Below are positions 12,961 to 23,995 of a DNA stretch of 64,000 nt, piece by piece (position 1 is the first letter of the stretch; the number at the start of each line of letters is the position of its first letter). Below the pieces are notes generated by a model that was not told the DNA's origin, did not search any database, and worked only from the letters and a program-made list of their open reading frames with translations. The DNA comes from Perca fluviatilis (taxonomy: Eukaryota > Chordata > Actinopteri > Perciformes > Percidae). A program made the translations under genes and the position numbers. The DNA is taken from contig NC_053116.1 of the NCBI RefSeq assembly GCF_010015445.1, positions 27,930,285 through 27,994,284 on the forward strand. The letters run 5' to 3'.

Positions 12961-13842
12961 GTGTGTGTTTTATTTTAACCAAATTATGAATCTTAAGTGT
13001 AACTACATATAATACTAAATACAAACAAATCTGGGATAGTCAATGTCAGTAAGAAGTTACAGATATGATGGAAATAAAGCTAAAACAAGGAATGCATAAG
13101 ACTGGTAGCGATTAACTGTGCAACATCAAACGACTGGTTTAAGGGGACAAGTAGTGTGATCTCAGCCACTTTGATAGGTGATTAGAATCTTTGACCAATC
13201 AGAGCAAGGCTACACATTAAATAAGGTGTTACATTCAAAGACCATGCATTACTCCTGCACACTTGTGTGTTCTGTGTCTGTTTGCCCAAATTACATGCAC
13301 AAAAAGAATTCCATTATCACTTACTTAATTTGGTGGTTTCATGAAATCCGATTCAAGAGGAATCAATATTTATATTCACATTTAAGTATTGAAAAAAAGA
13401 CATTTGAAAAACTCAACAGCAACATATATCCACAATGTATGTGGAAGAGAATATAAGTAGAAAGATGAACTTACTAGCTCTAAAAGTTTAAAGCTGCTTG
13501 AATTGTTGCTTGCTTGATTATATTAACAATCCATAACTGACTACTTGTGGGAACCCACAGAGAATTATCACCTGTTTGAGTACTTCCCCTCAGCTCTACA
13601 GAGTATTGAAGCTGCTTCCAGCTCACTGTTCTACAGCCCACAAATGTACTGTTTGGGTTCACTCTCGCCGCTCTCATTAGTGTTGTTTTTGGCAGCACAG
13701 GTATTTTCTGCAAAAAAGCTCTAAATAAATAACCTTAAGCTACCTGCTCAGCACCAAACAGCAGACAGACAAAGTCAGCACATAGATGAACATAGTTGAG
13801 CATGTAGCAGCTAAATAGACAACTGTTTTCCTCAGGAATAGG

Positions 13843-14244
13843 TAGGGTTGGGTACTGAAACCCGGTTCCACTATGGAACCGGTTTCTACGCGACCGGTAT
13901 GATTAGAACGCAAATTTCGGATCCTCATTTCGGTTCCACTTAATGTGTTGACTGAAATATTTTCCCTCTGTCCCTCCAAAATGGACGTAAAAATATCACA
14001 CTTTCTCTGTAGTCTACCGTTAGCTGGCTACCGTAAATGTAGGCTACTTTTAAAATGCCATATTTTCCCTCTGGGCTCACCAAAACGGACTTAAAAGCAT
14101 ATTAACCATTCACCGCACGTGATCGTTAGTAAACATATTACATCTTTGATGTCATTTTTCAGTTTTTGAAGAATCGGTTGAGGAATCAGAATCGGTACCG
14201 GTTCGGCATCGGAATTGTAAAAATCCAAACAATACCCAACCCAA
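13843..14244. mobile_element. hAT-like MITE with perfect 8-bp TSD
   Basis: The 402-bp element starts TAGGGTTGGGTACTG and ends AATACCCAACCCAA. It is flanked by GGAATAGG at 13835-13842 and 14245-14252, a perfect 8-bp duplication typical of hAT. Internally it holds several GGAACCGG/CGGTACCGG-type short palindromes. It has no coding capacity. Confidence 0.85.
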
Positions 14245-14955
14245 GGAATAGGTAGAGATCAAAACTGACCAAAAATCAAAAATCTAAATTAACTCTACTA
14301 TCCATCAATGTGGTCAAAGTGACCATATTTGGATGAGAGGGTGGAGCCAAGTTATCAGCTAACAGTGATGCTAGCTAGATAGCTTGGTTAGCAAGGTGCA
14401 TCCTTAATTCATGTTAACTGTGATATTAATTGGGATGATAATTTTGGCTAGCAAAAACAGGATTAAAACAAAATGTACATACCAGAAAGAATTTACAGGC
14501 GACTCCTTATGTTGTCTTTTAGAACAACTGAACACTGAAGACGTTTTTAGGCGACCATAGTGTTACTATTAACTTTCATGAACTAAAAACACACTGTGAA
14601 AGGGTCAAAGTTCTAAGACAAAAACATGGACAGCACCCAAAAACAAGTTCACAGCTATTTAAATCTACACAGTGCTATGGTTACGCATTGGTAAACCTCT
14701 ATCCTGATTTTCGGGTCGCCGTGGTAGCAGCTTGTCAATCACAAGGTAGCCACGCCCTAATGCATACCCTGCTTTATCATCTATTGTACTCTAAATGGGA
14801 CCATAATTTACTGAATGAACATCATGCTACATTGAAGACTTGAAACTAGCGATTGAGACCATAAACTTATTATGAAAATGTTATTCTCGCATTGCCAGAC
14901 CTTCCTACGGTGGCCGGGAAGTGCAATGCAACATTACAAAGAATGAAACACTTTT

Positions 14956-15330
14956 ACATTTTGGAAAACAAAATAACATTTTGGAAAACAAATTTACATT
15001 TTGGAAAACAAAATAACATTTTAGAAAACAAATTTACATTTTGGAAAACAAAATAACATTTTAGAAAACAAATTTACATTTTAGAAAACAAATTTTAATT
15101 TTCGTAAACAAATTTACATTTTGAAAAACAAAATAACATTTTAGAAAAACAAATTTACATTTTGGAAAACAAAATAACATTTTAGAAAACAAATTTACAT
15201 TTTGGAAAAAAAAATAACATTTTCGAAAACAAATTTACATTTTAGAAAACAAATTTACATTTTGGAAAACAAAATAACATTTTCGAAAACAAATTTACAT
15301 TTTCGAAAACAAATTAACAAGATGCAAAAC
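14956..15330 (+). repeat. 20-bp tandem array, left TIR of fold-back copy 1
   Basis: About 18 units of a 20-bp repeat with two main variants that often alternate: ACATTTTGGAAAACAAAATA and ACATTTTAGAAAACAAATTT. The array extends the open frame beginning at 15202 artificially. Confidence 0.95.
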
Positions 15331-15467
15331 ACTTTTACCAGTCCCGAAACAAATTTACAAATGACAGATTCTTCACGGAAAGGGAATGTACCACATACCG
15401 GAAGTGATGAGGTTTTGTATACATGTCGCCTTGACTACGGCAGTTATGGATCGAATGCGTCAATAGA

Positions 15468-15480
15468 GCCGCCATCTTGG
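15468..15480 (-). promoter_or_regulatory. YY1-like motif inside fold-back element
   Basis: GCCGCCATCTTGG is the reverse complement of CCAAGATGGCGGC, a perfect match to the YY1 core AANATGGCGGC. It is identical in copy 2 (55078-55090). It may be part of an old transposon promoter; this is inferred from the motif only. Confidence 0.45.
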
Positions 15481-16334
15481 AACAGGGGAGGCACTGCCTT
15501 ATATACTGTCTATGGGCCGTCCTTAATGCATCAGCGTCAATGTAGGCAAAGGTCTAACGGAAATAAAATCACTATAAATCGTCAAAATCTCATGTGATGT
15601 TCTAGTTTTTTAAACAAAAAGACAAAGAGACTAATTAATGTGTTAATACAAAGAATATTTATTATAATCAGTTCACAGATATGAGTACAAACGGAAACTT
15701 CACCCTTCTGAACTAAGAGGTTCTGCTTCAAAGTGAAGTTTAAACAGACTGAAATGTCCAGGCTCACTCCCCCACTAATGATTCATTTATTTCTGCATGT
15801 ATTTATTTATTTAACGAGACTTTAAGTCGTGTTTCGCGTTCCCACAGTCCGAGTCCCGCCAGACTCCCTTTAGGAAACCTGTGATTTAAACTTCAGCAGG
15901 CTGTGACAGTCCGCTCCGTTCAGTCCTGGATCTGATTCTTCGGGCTTCCCTTTCCTCCAGCGGGCCCAGCAATACGGCCTGGGTCTCCAGCTGCGTGGTG
16001 TCGGTTTTGGCTCCCAGGAATGGGCAGTGAGCTCCAGGTCCTGCAGCTGCAGACGGACTCAGCTGCCCCCTGCTGTAGCTTCGATCCGGCCGCGGCTGTC
16101 GATACGTTCCCTGTGTTTCCGTCAGGTCCGGCCATATAAAAACTCCAAACACCGACCACACGTAAAGTCACCATAAACTTCATTCACGCCATATACTCAC
16201 TCACAACAACACAAATTGACTGCGCTCACCAACAACACCTCATCACTTCCGGTATGTGGTACATTCCCTTTCCGTGAAGAATCTGTCATTTGTAAATTTG
16301 TTTCGGGACTGGTAAAAGTGTTTTGCATCTTGTT

Positions 16335-16670
16335 AATTTGTTTTCTAAAATGTAAATTTGTTTTCGAAAATGTAAATTTGTTTTCTAAAATGTTATTTTG
16401 TTTTCCAAAATGTAAATTTGTTTTCTAAAATGTAAATTTGTTTTCGAAAATGTTATTTTGTTTTCCAAAATGTAAATTTGTTTTCTAAAATGTTATTTTG
16501 TTTTCCAAAATGTAAATTTGTTTTCTAAAATGTAAATTTGTTTTCCAAAATGTAAATTTGTTTTCCAAAATGTAAATTTGTTTTCTAAAATGTAAATTTG
16601 TTTTCCAAAATGTAAATTTGTTTTCTAAAATGTAAATTTGTTTTCCAAAATGTAAATTTGTCTCAAGCTT
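16335..16670 (-). repeat. 20-bp tandem array, right TIR of fold-back copy 1
   Basis: About 16-17 units, the reverse complement of the left array. The two arrays could pair into a hairpin hundreds of bases long. Confidence 0.95.
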
Positions 16671-17340
16671 TGTAAAAGTGTTTCATTCTTTGTAATGTTG
16701 CATTGCACTTCCCGGCCACCGTACCTTCCTCCACAGTGTTGCAAAGGAGTCCACATAGCATTCCGGGACAGAAGAAAAACATGCTCTGGTTTATTGGCAT
16801 TTCTGTAAACCAATCACAATCATCTTGGGCAGCGCTAAGCGCCGTACGGAGCAACAGCGCCTCTTCAGAATAGCCTCGGGAAGGAACTTCTTTTGGTGGA
16901 ACATGTGTACGTTCAAAGGTTGTTTTAGTCGTGCACCAGAAAACTCAGATTGGACAGATAGTCTAGCTAGCTGTCTGGATTTACCCTGCAGAGATCTGAG
17001 GAGCAGTTAACCATCAGTCCTCAGAAATCCACTGGAGTTTATAATACCAACACAAAGGTAACGGACATCTGGCCTAAATGAGGAACATCTGGTGGAATTT
17101 CCGGCGGCACCGGAGCAATCCCGGAAGTTGAACGTTGTGTGTATATAGACAATGAAAATGTTTACGGAGGTTATAAATCAAGTGAGAAGTAGAGTCATTT
17201 TCTCATAGGCCATTTGCTTTCCATTCTGACTCTTTTTTTTTTTTGCAACCAGTGGAAAGAATGCAGGGTCAGTGCACTTCCACATTGGATTCACTTTTCT
17301 GACCCCGGAGGTTACGTCCACTTCTTATGTACAGTCTATG

Positions 17341-19880
17341 GTTTAAAACTCATGCGGATGAATGCTCTGAAGCTACAGTAGTAGGCTGACTTTTTGTGGT
17401 TAGATTGTCTTCACAGTATCCTGTTCCCAAAGGACAAGAATGAATATCTATGCTCAAATGTCCAAGACACTTGCCATAATCAACAGATCTCTCCGTCAAA
17501 CAGGAACACACACTGAAAATGAAAAAAGGCTCTGGACTTTTGACTCAGACCAGCCCCCTGCCAAAAGTATCTGCATGACTGGTTTTGTGATTTATGTGTC
17601 TTACACACATAGCAAAGATGGTGGAGCACCAATAGTCACACTTGTGCCTTTTTACCTTGTTGTTGTATATTCACTGAAGTGTTTAAATTAGACAGCATGG
17701 GCATTATTAACAAACAGGTATGATCTAACAAGCATTTCTAAATAACTCTTAGTAGAGTATGGAGAGTGCTCGGTAGATGCACAATTACATTATGCCTGTG
17801 CTGGTACAAAGCCAGTATCTGACTATGTTTGGCACTTAGCTGGCTTGTCCCTGTGGAGTGCTCACTTTCCATTTGCATTGCATTACATCATTGCATTTAA
17901 GTGGCTCAGTTCTCTCTTTAACTCTCTAATTTCTCGACAGAGAGCTTTGTTCTGTCTCCAAGTTCTTCAGAATTATGTGTTTTGTCCCATTTTTATTCAA
18001 ACCTGTCTCTGTTTCAACAAATCCTCCACACATACGACCACATAGGTTGTTTGTTCCTACCCTCTTGTACAACCTGCAGGAGCGTTTTTCATAATTTGGC
18101 ATCCCTACCGGTGGAAGCCGATCAACCCATCCACATACCTAAACGTAACGGTCAGAGTTTTAAACATGCTGTTAATGCTGTGAAACAGTTGCAGTTTGGT
18201 TACCTTTAGGCAACAAAACTACTTGGTTAAGTTTAGGTGAAGATCAAGGTTTAGGTTAAAATAAGTAAGTTGGTTACGTTACTTAAACTTACTTACGTAA
18301 CTTGACTTACAAGTTAACCTCCGTACGTTACTTAAAATATCTCAACATTAATTTCTTCTCTTGTCTACTTTGTCCTTGTTCCTGGTGTAACCCTGTTAAA
18401 AGTTGTTTATGTTGAAAACACAATCACTTGACATTTTTTAAATGGCCATGCCCGTTTTTAACCATGTTAGCCCTGGACTGAACCAAAACTATGACCAAAA
18501 GGGGGGAAAAAAATGTGTGAAAATGAAAACTAATAGCATTATTTGTGAAATTTGAAAGCTGAAAGAAGCTTAGAGGAGAATTGTTTCCTCTATATCTTTT
18601 GTAGCTGTAGCACCAGCCCCACTTTGTCTCTCTCCTCTACACTGAGAGAGACACTGCACAGTAAACATGCTGCGCTGAAGTTAGCTGGCAGGGTTTATTC
18701 ATCTCTATAAAGTCTGGCCTCAGAGAGAGGGACACTTGGCATTGGAACAGAGAGTGGACCTTCTCCCAGTGGCTGAGGGGGTGAGACGCTGCTCGGAGGC
18801 TGTTATCTGAGGGACTTTGTTGTTATTGATGTATGGGATGGATTTAATGCCCTTTTTTCTCATTTCACACTCTCCCTTTCTCTTAAACATGATTTTGTTT
18901 CTGTTAAATAGTTGCTGCTGTTGGTGTTGTTGCCGTTTTGTCCTCGTTGGTGTTGTGGTTCTTGTTGCTGCTCTAACTAATAATGATTCTCGACAAGTCA
19001 AATGAAATATGACAAAGGTAACAGTCTTCCTAGTATTTGAATTTGGAGAACTGAACCGAAAACATTCCAAAGTTAATTTGGGGATTTTGACATCATGAGG
19101 AGGAATTTACATTCCACCGTTTCACACACATTATACTTGTTTTTTTTAAGGTGTATTCTATATTTTTTGTTGACTAAATTTGATTGTTTATGCAAAGAAA
19201 TTGAGTTAAATTTATTTAGTATTCCCTATCAGAATAACATACCTGGCACAAAAACATAGTGATAGTTTAACAATTAAATTAATAAATTAACTATTTAGTA
19301 GTTACATTAGACTAGATAGAGTCACAAATGTTTGGCTACGGTCCTGAACACATGTAGACATAATACAGGGACTGCCTTAAGTCCTTCATCAGTTGATTCA
19401 GTACAACACATTTTTCAATTAATGAAATGACCACAAATCAACAGACACCCAATGAATATTGGCCCTCTAAGTGTCTAGGGTCAGTGGCAGACGATCATAT
19501 CAAACATTCATACACCATGTTTTTCCATTAAATAAGTGCAGTGGTTTAAAAAAGTTTTAAAATGCCATATCATGTTTAAAACAAATACTATATTTGCACC
19601 TGCACCTTTACCCACCCAAAGACCTGCATGCTGCAGCAAAGGAAAACCCCAAAGGCTCTTGGCCTAAATAAACAAAATGTCATTTGAAAGTTGCAGTAAA
19701 TTTTGACACATCCTGGTTAATAACAAAGCAACAAATCTGTCTAAAGAAATAACCTTCAGTTATGTTTCTATTTAATATTTAACATTCTTCACCAACATCA
19801 AAGTGAAAAAAAAGTGACCAAAGCCAACCACATGCCTGCATGCCTCTTCTGCAATCGATGGAAAAGGCATGCAGAGACAA
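17341..19880. other. Gene-free stretch
   Basis: No gene is supported. The part at 18060-18330 (TTTAGGCAACAAAACTACTTGG..., with repeated TTACGTAACTT-like strings) resembles a dispersed fish repeat. The rest is AT-rich and featureless by eye. Open frames at 17440-17691 and 18720-19070 lack domains. Confidence 0.4.
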
Positions 19881-20462
19881 TGACTACGTTTACATGCAGC
19901 CAATAACCCGTTAAAAACCGGAATATTAGCAATAACCCGGTCGCGCACGGCCATGTAAACACCGGCAAAAACCCTTCTTGTATGCGCCAGAAAACATAGT
20001 TATAATAATAATTATATACTATAATAATATAGTTATATATATGTCAATGCAGAAAACCTGCGCGCAGTATACCGGAAGTAAACAAGAAGTCGAGGTAAAC
20101 ATGGCGAGACGCAGCACAGCACCACACTTTTGGAGCGAGGAGGAAACCAATTTCTTTATTAGTGTGGTGAAAACCATGAATATAATGTCTTTTGTTGACG
20201 GTAGAAAGTACCGAGATAGTGAGATTTATAAGAAGGTAACCGAAAAGTTATTGCGTCTTAAAGTTGTCCGTAGGCTACGTCCTGACGCTAACCGTGCGTC
20301 GCCGTTTACGTCGGGATATTGGCAATTGATTACAAATTCCATGTAGGAGTAACTCTCTCTCTGCTCACGCATGTAAACGGGTTATTCCGTATGTTTCAGA
20401 AACCCGAATAGTGACCTTAACCCGACCTTAACCCGAATATTGACAACTTGTAAACATAGTCA
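19881..20462 (+). mobile_element. TIR element with Myb-like ORF (PIF/Harbinger-like)
   Basis: The 582-bp element has inverted ends TGACTACGTTTACATGCA and TTGTAAACATAGTCA. It encloses a short ORF with a Myb/SANT-like domain, the accessory DNA-binding protein of PIF/Harbinger transposons. The TIRs are related to those of the elements at 21322-22711 and 34291-34924. No clear 3-bp duplication is visible, so the superfamily rests on the ORF. Confidence 0.65.
20101..20346 (+). pseudogene. Truncated Myb/SANT-like DNA-binding protein of a transposon
   Basis: This 81-residue frame starts at ATG 20101 (MARRSTAPHF). An in-frame upstream extension to 19978 is AT-rich junk. Residues ~10-55 (WSEEETNFFISVVKT ... 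SEIYKKVTEKL) match the trihelix Myb/SANT-like fold: an initial Trp, an acidic EEE cluster and the IYKKVxEKL third-helix motif. In PIF/Harbinger elements such a protein binds the transposon ends and recruits the nuclease. Here the frame runs on into the right TIR and stops, and the nuclease gene is absent. I therefore read it as a relic. It might still be expressed as a short DNA-binding peptide. A host gene is unlikely because TIRs enclose it. Confidence 0.6.
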
Positions 20463-20463
20463 T

Positions 20464-21321
20464 TGCGGTGGGGTCAGTCCAGGGTTGGATACGGCACACA
20501 AGGCCTCATTTCCCCCGTTGCCTGGCCAGGGATGATATTGCTTATGATGTGAACAGGGGCGGAGTGTGACCAAAAAATCTACTGGTGCCCAATACAAGTA
20601 GCACATTGGAACTGACTGCCAAGCTAACTTATGCCACAGCCGGCCAAATTGAGAAAAGCAAAGTCACTGACCTACCTCACAGGTTCCAGACAAGGCGAGT
20701 GGAGGGTCCGACTTTTAAACTGATTAGGTGTAATGTTTTCATAACCCAATGTGTACTACTAGCTTTGGTTGCTCAAGACAGTAGGCTACACACAGGCTGC
20801 TGCGACCCGCCGTACGGGTTGAGCAGAGGCTGCACAGTTTGACCAGCAGGCAGTGGCCGCACACCAGGCCGCCGGATGGTGTTGCTAAGAACTTGCAATG
20901 TATAACTATTATCAGACCGCAGCATCGAAACACTACCGGCCCCGACTCTCCCGATTGCCACTCCGCTACTGGATGTGAATGAGGTGATGTGGCCAGACCC
21001 CAACAGAAGGTGGGATCCATAAACCATCCGCCCCATCATTTACAAAACAATTTTGTTGATCATTGCACTGTAATTTTAGTGCAGTTATTTTTGTTTTTTG
21101 TTTACAGTAACATATTGTATCAATTTCTGCACTGTAATTCTACTTTTCTTTGTGAAAAAATAAACTATGTATTTTTTCTGATGCCTTCTATTTTTGTGTT
21201 CATTGAAATTAAGTAGATGTTCTGTACTGGAACAACCTGTCACAGAAACCTGTATGAGAAAATAGGTATACAAAGTACTAAAGAGAGCAGTGTTTTGTAT
21301 AAAGTAGGCTAGCTACATCAG
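20464..21321. other. Gene-free spacer between two TIR elements
   Basis: No gene is supported. Overlapping frames at 20739-21039 on the minus strand show no domain. Confidence 0.4.
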
Positions 21322-21810
21322 TGACTACGTTTACATGCACATAATATTCCGGGTTTTGCCCTTATTCCGAAAAAGACGATATTCCGACTAAGCTGTTTAG
21401 GCCTACATGGCTAATGAAAGTGAATATTCCACTAATATTCCCGTTTACATGTAGCCGTGCCAAATACAATTTGTGTGCACATATCCAAAAAGCTGTTGAT
21501 ATCCAAGTCTTTGATAATGTTTAAAAGTAGCTGTGTTTCTCCTTCTTATCGGGTCTGCAGCCTTGCAAACTGCTGACTGGTTGGTTTGTGTACAACAACC
21601 ATAGCAACACACAGAGCTGACCATAAGCCGTAAACAGGCAAGGGGCCGTAAACTGAACATTAAACTGCGGTAAAATAACCCGATTGAGACGAATAGTCTG
21701 AATGCGCTGTATACATGTCCAAAGAATGCCTCTAAAACCTGAATTATACCGGAATATCCCACATGTCTTAATCGGAATTATAGTGGAATATTGGTGTGCA
21801 TGTAAACGTA

Positions 21811-22705
21811 GGGGAGAGCGGGGTATGTTGTCACACTTTTCACACTAACATTTACTGAGCACCATACATCACAATAGTATAAATGTCATACCAAATGAAA
21901 GAAGGAAGTCTTGGGAACATATATTGTATTCATAACATTTCCATATGTTATCTCATTACGGAGTTGTAGACTGTTAAATAGAGAATGTGCACTTGCACAC
22001 ACAATTTGCCCCATCGGCGGGTAAGTTGTCACACTAGATTATCTAAAAATAAGAACACAACTAATTTGTGAATATTGATTTCCAGAACTGGAAATATAAT
22101 TTATCATGCCTAGAGAATCTGGAAAAAACAATACACATTTCAATCAAAACACATTAAGTGGCAAGACCACTTTACTTTGAACTTTGAACTTCAAACTCTA
22201 ACGTTCTCTGGCTTGCACATAGATTCATGATAACTGAATGGAAAGCTGCAGATAACTTGCTTAACTTAACATGTTTAACCTGAACTAAACAGATGCCCTG
22301 GCCTGTATTTGACTAATCAGGCTCATCTTTAGAGTCACAATTCTGGCACACATAAATTGCCTGGCCTAAGGTGCAAGCATTATGGGCCCATTTGTTGCAT
22401 TTTACACATTTTACCCAGGTCTCTTTTGGACGACTGTATGGAAATGGCTCCACACAGACGAGGCAGAAGCACTCTTTATCATCTGATGATGACTCTTGTA
22501 TAATTTTTCTTCTTTTAGCTACCTTATTCTTCGTAGCAGAAAAATAAGAAAATTGTGCTAACCTCAGATTAAAGCGACCTTGACCACATGTGAACAGGAA
22601 GTTGATTTTAGAAGAAGAAGTCACACAAAGTGGCTATTTGATTTTTGAGATAGAGCTTCTAGTGGTGGAGTTATGAGCTGTGTGACAACTTACCCCGCTC
22701 TCCCC
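21811..22705 (-). mobile_element. pogo/Tigger-like element, deletion derivative
   Basis: The 895-bp element has 26-bp TIRs that begin GGGGAGAGCGGGGTA and continue to GTTGTCACAC, with one mismatch. It is flanked by TA on both sides (21809-21810, 22706-22707), the Tc1/mariner/pogo target. It retains only the C-terminal, PHD-finger-coding end of a transposase ORF on the minus strand (22313-22624). The DDE catalytic core is deleted. Confidence 0.8.
22313..22624 (-). pseudogene. PHD-finger remnant of pogo-like transposase
   Basis: The 103-residue frame carries a basic/Ser-acidic linker (KRRKIIQESSSDD) followed by a Cys4-His-Cys3 zinc finger: CLVC, CVKC, WAHNAC and CQNC, in the order expected of a PHD finger. 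Fish pogo-like transposases commonly end with such a finger. The first ~40 residues (MTSSSKINFLF...) look like sequence read across a deletion joint. The catalytic DDE domain and the helix-turn-helix are missing, so it cannot transpose. Assignment is by motif only, and a host PHD protein is unlikely because pogo-type TIRs bracket it. Confidence 0.65.
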
Positions 22706-23138
22706 TACTCAGTGTGTTGTTGCTGCTCTGAAAGAGTAATTCAAGTGGTTCATGTGTATATCATTTTGTTGCAAAAATGTCATTTTGAGTTTAATCTTGA
22801 CACTGAGTACTTTTACTTGTAATACTTTAAATAGGCTACATTCTTTTCTTTTTATTTCTTTCATCTCCTATAACTTTTAGTATACACACACAAAGCCCAC
22901 AGTAGCATGTCCAGATGTAGTCAATCTCCAATTTATCAAATTCAACAAATGTTTTCCGGAGCTTTACTGTGTACGAGCAGCAGGAAATAATTCGGGATAA
23001 ATAGTGAGTAGGCTACCAGCAGGTGTGTAACACAGAGTGTTTTTGGACACGTGATGCTCCGGTGCAGTCGATCCTGACGCATATGCGCGTTCATGTCACT
23101 CCTCATGCCCTTCTTTAAGTGAGGAAGTGTCACGTAAA

Positions 23139-23312
23139 CGGTGCGACCTCTAGCTCACCCACTAAGAGCGTGCGCCCCGTGTAGGCTGAGTCCTTTGCAG
23201 CGTCTCGAGTCCGACCTGCGGCCCTTTGCTGCGTTTCATCCCCCCATCTCTCTCACATCTATCCACTGTCGCTATCAAATAAAGGATAAAGCCCCAAAAA
23301 ATCTTTAAAAAA
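23139..23312 (+). mobile_element. tRNA-derived SINE, diverged copy
   Basis: The copy shares TCTAGCTCACC, CTGCGGCCCTTTGCTGC and the tail TCAAATAAAGGATAAAGCCCC(A)n with the copy at 9294-9476. The head is diverged. Confidence 0.65.
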
Positions 23313-23995
23313 GGGTAATGTGAACGCGCACGTATACTGTAGCTCCCTCCCTCTCTTCACTTTCGTCTTCCCAGCATCCGCAGCATCAACAGCCAGAAAA
23401 CGCATGCCTGCGTCTTATGGTTGCCCACTTTTGCTCTTCAAATAGTAGTTTTGTAAATCCAATAATTCGATCATGCAGACCTTGTGCTCTAGATGGACGC
23501 TCATTTGTGGCCAATCAACAGTACTTTGAGACAAACATGCACATTTTTACACCATGCATGCTGTATACTGAAAATTCACATTGCAATGTTTCCATTCTGT
23601 TTAGGCGTACATATTAGGCTATATATTTTTTCTTATCGTCTTATGTCTTATTTACAATTTAGTTGAATTGCATCGCTTCATTCAGAGATGAGGAGCCTGT
23701 AATCAGTTTGCCGATTATAAATGACAGCATAGATCTGAATGTGGTAGATTCATAGAAGACATTACAGTAAAGAAAAACAAACTCATTCGACTTATGAACA
23801 GAGGGGAGGCAATGCTCAGAAATAAAACAACCCAAATGAATACCACCCTGAGAAATATAGGCTAATTGAATTGTTTTTCTATTTGTAGCGGTTTCTTTAT
23901 GATTATCGCCAACCGTATGTTCTTTTCATTTTACTCCATATTGCTCGTTGTATTATAATATTGCTGCTGCTGAGACCTAATTTCGCCCACTGGGC
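23313..23995. other. Gene-free stretch upstream of bsn promoter
   Basis: No repeat or gene is recognised. It could contain upstream regulatory DNA of bsn. Confidence 0.35.

Larger units (their letters stand above)
14906..16723 (+). mobile_element. Fold-back TIR transposon, copy 1
   Basis: The 1818-bp element has ends TACGGTGGCCGGGAAGTGCA and its reverse complement. It is flanked by CCTTCC at 14900-14905 and 16724-16729. The long TIRs (~500 bp) consist of a unique outer segment, a 20-bp tandem array, and a unique inner segment ending near GGAAGTGATGAGG (left) and CCTCATCACTTCC (right). The ~800-bp centre (about 15415-16235) has no recognisable transposase, so this is a non-autonomous element. 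The perfect 6-bp duplication fits few superfamilies (IS3EU and Dada-like, from memory). Related copies of the host MITE carry a single CCTTCC at this position, which supports the boundaries. Confidence 0.9.
14882..17152 (+). mobile_element. Mutator-like MITE A, interrupted by fold-back element
   Basis: The left end is TATTCTCGCATTGCCAGACC and the right end is GTATATAGACAA. A perfect 9-bp duplication, TGAAAATGT, flanks it (14873-14881 and 17153-17161). The body resumes after the nested element with CTCCACAGTGTTGC. It matches the copies at 47987-48386 and 32839-33449, which lack this insertion. The 9-bp duplication is typical of MULE/Mutator elements. It is non-coding. Confidence 0.8.
14700..17340. 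mobile_element. Outer dispersed repeat, split by nested insertions
   Basis: The left part (about 14700-14881, with GTCAATCACAAGGTAGCCAC and AATGGGACCATAATTTACT) and the right part (17153-17340, with AAATCAAGTGAGAAGTAG and ending ACAGTCTATGG) are halves of one common fish repeat, recognised from memory. They are separated by the Mutator-like MITE at 14882-17152. I cannot assign its class. Confidence 0.55.
21322..22711. mobile_element. TIR MITE (sister of 19881 element) with nested pogo-like element
   Basis: The left end TGACTACGTTTACATGCACA and the right end TGTGCATGTAAACGTA + CTCA are inverted repeats. The right TIR is split at its TA by the pogo-like element 21811-22705. The body shares AATATTCCGGGTTTTGCCCT and CCTTCTTATC with the copy at 34291-34924. 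Both bodies contain a similar minus-strand frame (YGCCTQ.NQ.AVC.A.D.IRRRNTATFKHY), most likely ordinary repeat sequence. Confidence 0.7.

Noticed and set aside
14956..15330. Regular 20-bp repeats that could suggest a CRISPR-like or satellite array
   Set aside because: Units are directly tandem with no spacers, and the array is one arm of a transposon TIR in a eukaryotic genome.
15202..15597. 131-codon open frame with KQIYILENK-type repeats
   Set aside because: It is translation of the 20-bp array plus the fold-back interior; it has no domain and no counterpart frame in copy 2.
21445..21762. Similar minus-strand frames at 21445-21762 and 34479-34742
   Set aside because: Their similarity reflects two copies of one MITE; the sequence resembles no transposase and lacks conserved start or stop.
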